Source: Streptomyces viridochromogenes DSM 40736
Lineage (GTDB): Bacteria > Actinomycetota > Actinomycetes > Streptomycetales > Streptomycetaceae
Assembly: GCF_000158955.1 (NCBI RefSeq)
Contig: NZ_GG657757.1
Location: forward strand, 5,848,692-5,912,691
Direction: 5' to 3'
Length of the DNA stretch: 64,000 nucleotides
Shown here: in pieces, positions 60,886 through 64,000 of the stretch
How the letters are laid out: every line of letters starts with the position of its first letter
Numbering within the stretch: position 1 is the stretch's first letter
Made by a program: the position numbers and the translations under genes
Notes under the pieces: generated by a model
Databases searched by the model: none
The model's input: only the letters and a program-made list of their open reading frames with translations
Told to the model about the DNA's origin: nothing

Positions 60886-60916
60886 GACGGTCGAACCGTC
60901 CTGGTCGAACCGTCCT
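60886..60916. repeat. 14-bp tandem repeat with inner dyad
   Basis: GGTCGAACCGTCCT occurs twice head to tail (60889-60902, 60903-60916). The first copy is part of an inverted repeat GACGGT-CGA-ACCGTC. It lies in the 262-base gap upstream of prsH and next to the end of the zinc-finger gene. That gap has no other feature I can support. Confidence 0.7.
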
Positions 60917-60935
60917 GAGCCCGGGTTCCGCCGGG

Positions 60936-61196
60936 TCACACCAGGACATGGTCGACGAAGCACCAGCGCCAGGCCTCCCCGGGCTCGTGCGTCCTCATCA
61001 CGGGATGACCGGACTCCTTATGATGCTCCGCCGCGTGCCGCCCCGGCGAGGAGTCACAGCAGCCGACGTGACCGCAGCTGAGGCACAGCCGTAGTTGCAC
61101 CGGATCCATGCCCTCCGCGAGGCACTCCGGACACGTCTCGCTGAGCGGGACGGGTTCGGGGTGCGGCAGCGCGTCGGCGTGCGTGCACTGTTTCAT
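60936..61196 (-). CDS. UBP-type zinc finger protein
   Basis: The 86-residue protein is a single ZnF-UBP domain: C4 and H6, C22/C25, C38/C41 and a set of histidines and cysteines to residue 64 (SCGHVGCCDSS, HAAEHHKESGHP). Eukaryotic relatives bind ubiquitin tails; bacterial ones are small stand-alone proteins of unknown role. ATG 61196 begins MKQCTH, which is conserved. It is divergent from the antiporter gene with 62 bases between starts. Confidence 0.88.
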   Translation of the reverse strand: MKQCTHADALPHPEPVPLSETCPECLAEGMDPVQLRLCLSCGHVGCCDSSPGRHAAEHHKESGHPVMRTHEPGEAWRWCFVDHVLV

Positions 61197-61258
61197 GATT
61201 GCCAGGTTACGACGGTCGCGCGGAAGAACGCGTGGAAAAAAGAGGGCGGGCGAGAACG

Positions 61259-62854
61259 ATGGACGTGATGCCACTGCTGCTGCTGGTGGCGGGCAGCGCC
61301 GCGATCGCCGCGGCCGCGCGGCGCACCCCGGTGCCGGCGCCGCTGCTGCTGGTGGCTGCCGGGCTGGCGGTCAGTTACGTCCCGGGCGTGCCGGACTACA
61401 CCCTCGACCCGCATGTCGTCCTGCCGCTCATCCTGCCTCCGCTGCTGTACACGGCCGCGACCGACAGCTCCTACCTCGACCTGCGGGCGCAGCTGCGGCC
61501 GGTCGCGCTGCTGTCCGTCGGGTACGTGCTGTTCGCGACCTTCGCCGTCGGCTGGGCCCTGTACCTGATCGTGCCGGAACTGCCGCTGACCGCGGCCCTG
61601 GTCTTCGGGGCGGTGGTGGCGCCGCCGGACGCGGTCGCGGCGACGGCGGTGGCACGCCGGGTCGGGCTGCCGTCGCGGATCACCACGATCCTCCAGGGCG
61701 AGTCCCTGCTGAACGACGCCACCGCGATCACCGCCTACCGGGTCGCCCTCGCGGCCGCCGTCGGGGAGGGCGCGACCTGGGCCCAGGGCATCGGCGAGTT
61801 CCTGCTCGCGGCGGTCGGCGGTGTCGTGGTGGGGCTGGTGCTGATGGCGCCGATCCACTGGCTGCGCACGCACGTGAAGGAGGCGCTGCTCCAGAACACG
61901 CTCTCCCTGCTGATCCCCTTCGTCGCGTACGCCGTCGCCGAACAGGTGCACGCCTCCGGCGTCCTCGCGGTCGTGGTCGTCGCGCTCTACCTGGGGCACC
62001 GCGCGTGGGAGGTCGACTTCGCCACCCGTCTCCAGGAGGAAGCGGTGTGGAAGATGGTCGCCTTCGTCCTGGAGTCGGCGGTGTTCGCACTGATCGGACT
62101 GCAGCTGCCGGTGGTGCTGAGGGGCCTCGGTCAGTACGAGGGTGCCAAGGCCGCCTGGTACGCGTTCGCCGTCTTCCTGGTGGTCGTCGTGACCCGGTTC
62201 GTGTGGGTGTACCCGGCGACCTTCCTGCCGCGTCTGCTGTCGGCCCGGATCCGGGAGCGGGAGGAGAACCCGACCTGGAGGGGGCCGTTCGTCATCGCCT
62301 GGGCCGGCATGAGAGGCGTGGTCTCTCTCGCCATCGCCTTCTCCATCCCGCTCACCCTGCACGACGGCGAGCCCTTCCCCCACCGCAACCTCATCCTCTT
62401 CCTCACCTTCACGACGGTGATCGGGACGCTCGTCGTCCTGGGCCTGACGCTGCCCCCGCTGATCCGGCTGCTGAAGATCCCGGGGCGGGACCCGCAGGCC
62501 GAGACGCTCGCCGAGGCCAACGCCCAGGCGCAGGCGTCCCGGTCCGCCGAGCAGCGCCTCGACGAACTCCTCTCCGACGAGCGCAACGCCCTGCCCGCTC
62601 CGCTCGCCGACCGGCTGCGCATCGTCCTGGAGCGCCGCCGCAACGCCGTCTGGGAACGGCTCGGGCAGGTCAACCCGGTCACGGGGGAGACCGTCGACGA
62701 CACCTACCGGCGGCTGTCGCGGGAGATGATCAGCGCCGAGCGCGAGACGTTCGTCAGGCTCAGGGACGCGCGGTACATCGACGACGAGATGCTGCGGACG
62801 CTGCTGCGGAGGCTGGACCTGGAGGAGGCGGCGGCGTTCCGGGAAGCGGTGTAG
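61259..62854 (+). CDS. Na+/H+ antiporter, CPA1 family (NhaP-like)
   Basis: The 531-residue protein has about twelve membrane helices and a cytoplasmic C-terminal tail of about 130 residues. The family signatures are PPDAVAATAV and GESLLNDATAI, which hold the transport aspartates, and WAGMRGVVSLAIAFSIP. It exchanges sodium for protons to maintain pH. ATG 61259 follows a GAGGGCGGGCGAG purine stretch; an in-frame ATG at 61199 has no support. Confidence 0.9.
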   Translation: MDVMPLLLLVAGSAAIAAAARRTPVPAPLLLVAAGLAVSYVPGVPDYTLDPHVVLPLILPPLLYTAATDSSYLDLRAQLRPVALLSVGYVLFATFAVGWALYLIVPELPLTAALVFGAVVAPPDAVAATAVARRVGLPSRITTILQGESLLNDATAITAYRVALAAAVGEGATWAQGIGEFLLAAVGGVVVGLVLMAPIHWLRTHVKEALLQNTLSLLIPFVAYAVAEQVHASGVLAVVVVALYLGHRAWEVDFATRLQEEAVWKMVAFVLESAVFALIGLQLPVVLRGLGQYEGAKAAWYAFAVFLVVVVTRFVWVYPATFLPRLLSARIREREENPTWRGPFVIAWAGMRGVVSLAIAFSIPLTLHDGEPFPHRNLILFLTFTTVIGTLVVLGLTLPPLIRLLKIPGRDPQAETLAEANAQAQASRSAEQRLDELLSDERNALPAPLADRLRIVLERRRNAVWERLGQVNPVTGETVDDTYRRLSREMISAERETFVRLRDARYIDDEMLRTLLRRLDLEEAAAFREAV

Positions 62855-62899
62855 GGCTCCGCCGGGCGTGCCGGAAGGGGCGGTCACGGGCCCCTGGCA

Positions 62900-63817
62900 T
62901 CACGGGAAGGGGCGGCCGGTGATCACGGCCGCCACCGTCGTCCCGGGAGGGAAGGCGTCTTCGGCAGCCAGGGTGACGAGTCCGTACAGCAGCTTGGCGA
63001 CATACAGACGTTCGACGGGCAGACCGTGCCGGTGCTCGAAGTCCGTGGCGAAGGCGTCGAGCTCCTCGGGCACGCGCGCGTAGCCGCCGAAGTGGAAGCG
63101 GTCGTCCAGGTCCCAGGTGCCGCGCGAGCCGCCGAAAGCCTGCTGCTGCAAGGTACTGACCTCGGCGGTCAGGAAGCCGCCTTTGAGCACCGGTATGCCC
63201 AGGGCGCGCTGCCCGGGGGCGAGGCCGGCGGCCAGTCCCGCCAGCGTGCCCCCGGTGCCGCAGGCCACGGCGACGACGTCGGCCCGGTCGCGCAGCTCGG
63301 TGCCGAGCGCCTGGCATCCGCGGACGGCCGCGGCGTTGCTGCCGCCCTCGGGGACGACGTATGCCTCCTCGGCGTCCGCCGCCCGCAGGATCGCGGCCAG
63401 GGCCCGAGGGTCGGACTTGCGGCGATAGGCCGTCCTGTCCACGAAATGCAGCCGCATGCCGTCGGCCGTGCAGCGGGCCAGTGACGGATTGAGGGGGCGG
63501 TCGGCCAGTTCCTCCCCGCGGACGACACCGACCGTGGGGATACCGAGCAGCCGGCCGGCCGCGGCCGTGGCGCGCAGGTGGTTGGAGTAGGCCCCGCCGA
63601 AGGTGACGACGGCACGGCCGTCCGCCGCCGCGAGGTTCGGCGCCAGCTTGCGCCACTTGTTGCCGATCAGCTCCGGGTGGATCAGATCGTCCCGCTTCAG
63701 CAGCAGCCGGACGCCCCGACGCTCGAACCGCCTGTCCACGAGCTCCTGCACGGGCGAAGGCAGCCGGGGACGCAGGGTCCCGAGGCGCGGCGCCTCGCCG
63801 TCGTCGGTGCTGGTCAC
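62900..63817 (-). CDS. PLP-dependent enzyme, D-cysteine desulfhydrase/ACC deaminase family
   Basis: The 305-residue fold-type II PLP enzyme has the cofactor lysine in GNKWRKL, FGGAYSNHLRAT and VACGTGGTLAGLA as phosphate loop. Family members include D-cysteine desulfhydrase and 1-aminocyclopropane-1-carboxylate deaminase; the sequence alone does not separate them. GTG 63817 follows GGCGGG. It converges on the antiporter gene. Confidence 0.85.
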   Translation of the reverse strand: MTSTDDGEAPRLGTLRPRLPSPVQELVDRRFERRGVRLLLKRDDLIHPELIGNKWRKLAPNLAAADGRAVVTFGGAYSNHLRATAAAGRLLGIPTVGVVRGEELADRPLNPSLARCTADGMRLHFVDRTAYRRKSDPRALAAILRAADAEEAYVVPEGGSNAAAVRGCQALGTELRDRADVVAVACGTGGTLAGLAAGLAPGQRALGIPVLKGGFLTAEVSTLQQQAFGGSRGTWDLDDRFHFGGYARVPEELDAFATDFEHRHGLPVERLYVAKLLYGLVTLAAEDAFPPGTTVAAVITGRPFP

Positions 63818-63870
63818 CCCGCCATTGTCACCCGGGAGCGGGACGGCCTGGCCCTCGGCCCTGCCCCGCC

Positions 63871-64000
63871 TCAGCCCGCCGTCGGCGTCGCTGCGGGGCG
63901 TCCGCCGCGCCGTCGGTCGCGAAAGAGTTCGACGATCGACGGCCCGCCCCGCAGGCACCAGATCGCGATCACCGGGTCGCAGATCGCGCAGCCCAGGGAG
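63871..64000 (-). CDS. C-terminal fragment of an unidentified protein
   Basis: The reverse strand is open from the right edge to a TGA at 63871, giving 42 residues. They include LGCAICDPVIAIWC, then LRGGPSIVELFRDRR, and end ATPTAG. Three cysteines lie in a hydrophobic segment. The start lies beyond the window and I do not recognise the family. The coding call rests on sensible composition and on the position upstream of the PLP gene on the same strand. Confidence 0.5.
   Translation of the reverse strand, partial: SLGCAICDPVIAIWCLRGGPSIVELFRDRRRGGRPAATPTAG

Overview
The window is high-GC actinobacterial DNA and reads as a segment of the conserved core of a Streptomyces chromosome. The evidence is the set of landmarks and their order. 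These are sigR-rsrA, an epi-isozizaene synthase/CYP170-type pair, a cobalamin-riboswitch-controlled class Ia ribonucleotide reductase, the DasR/DasABCD chitobiose system with nagB, a PdtaS-like kinase beside a WhiB protein, and sigH with its anti-sigma gene. From memory this order matches S. coelicolor around SCO5190-SCO5247. No transposase, integrase, phage gene or CRISPR array was seen.

Layout. 1-8.8 kb: a fragment of a possible ThiF/leader-binding-type gene, a YgjP-like metallopeptidase, a TerD-AIM24 fusion with two stand-alone AIM24 genes, a Nudix hydrolase coupled to a zinc-metalloprotease-family protein, an SDR-like protein, moaE and a 54-residue membrane protein. 8.8-16.2 kb: a PDZ/Lon-like protease, a PPA1309-type protein, a large UPF0182 membrane protein, and a Sel1/TPR protein flanked by two identical initiator tRNA genes, each with a strong terminator. 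16.2-24 kb: a sulfonate/nitrate-type ABC importer, a Fur regulator divergent from a catalase, a CBS protein, a histidinol-phosphatase-like enzyme, a TetR regulator and an SMR exporter. 24-34.5 kb: rsgA, aroA, an M50 peptidase, an SOS-response-associated peptidase, an alpha/beta hydrolase, sigR-rsrA, two HD-domain membrane proteins, a TPR protein and peptide deformylase.

34.8-45 kb: the albaflavenone-type sesquiterpene operon, nrdS, nrdB and nrdA behind a B12 riboswitch, a GNAT acetyltransferase, and a DUF3311/mctP carboxylate transporter. 44.8-53.3 kb: dasR, divergent dasABCD, a small HTH pair, nagB and a SIS-domain protein. These import chitin-derived amino sugars and return them to metabolism, with DasR-type operators between the divergent genes. 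53.3-64 kb: an SDR/TetR divergent pair sharing two operators, a PdtaS-like sensor kinase, a WhiB protein, a lipid-kinase-family protein, prsH-sigH, a UBP zinc finger, a Na+/H+ antiporter, a PLP-dependent desulfhydrase-like enzyme and the end of an unidentified gene.

Three stress or nutrient circuits stand out in the sequence itself. sigR has a GGAAT-N18-GTT promoter and an in-frame 55-codon upstream extension. The nrd genes have a clear cobalamin aptamer. Several DasR-like operators are present, including one before the PdtaS-like kinase. Most other genes are conserved housekeeping genes. Intergenic gaps carry several copies of dispersed Streptomyces-type repeats.
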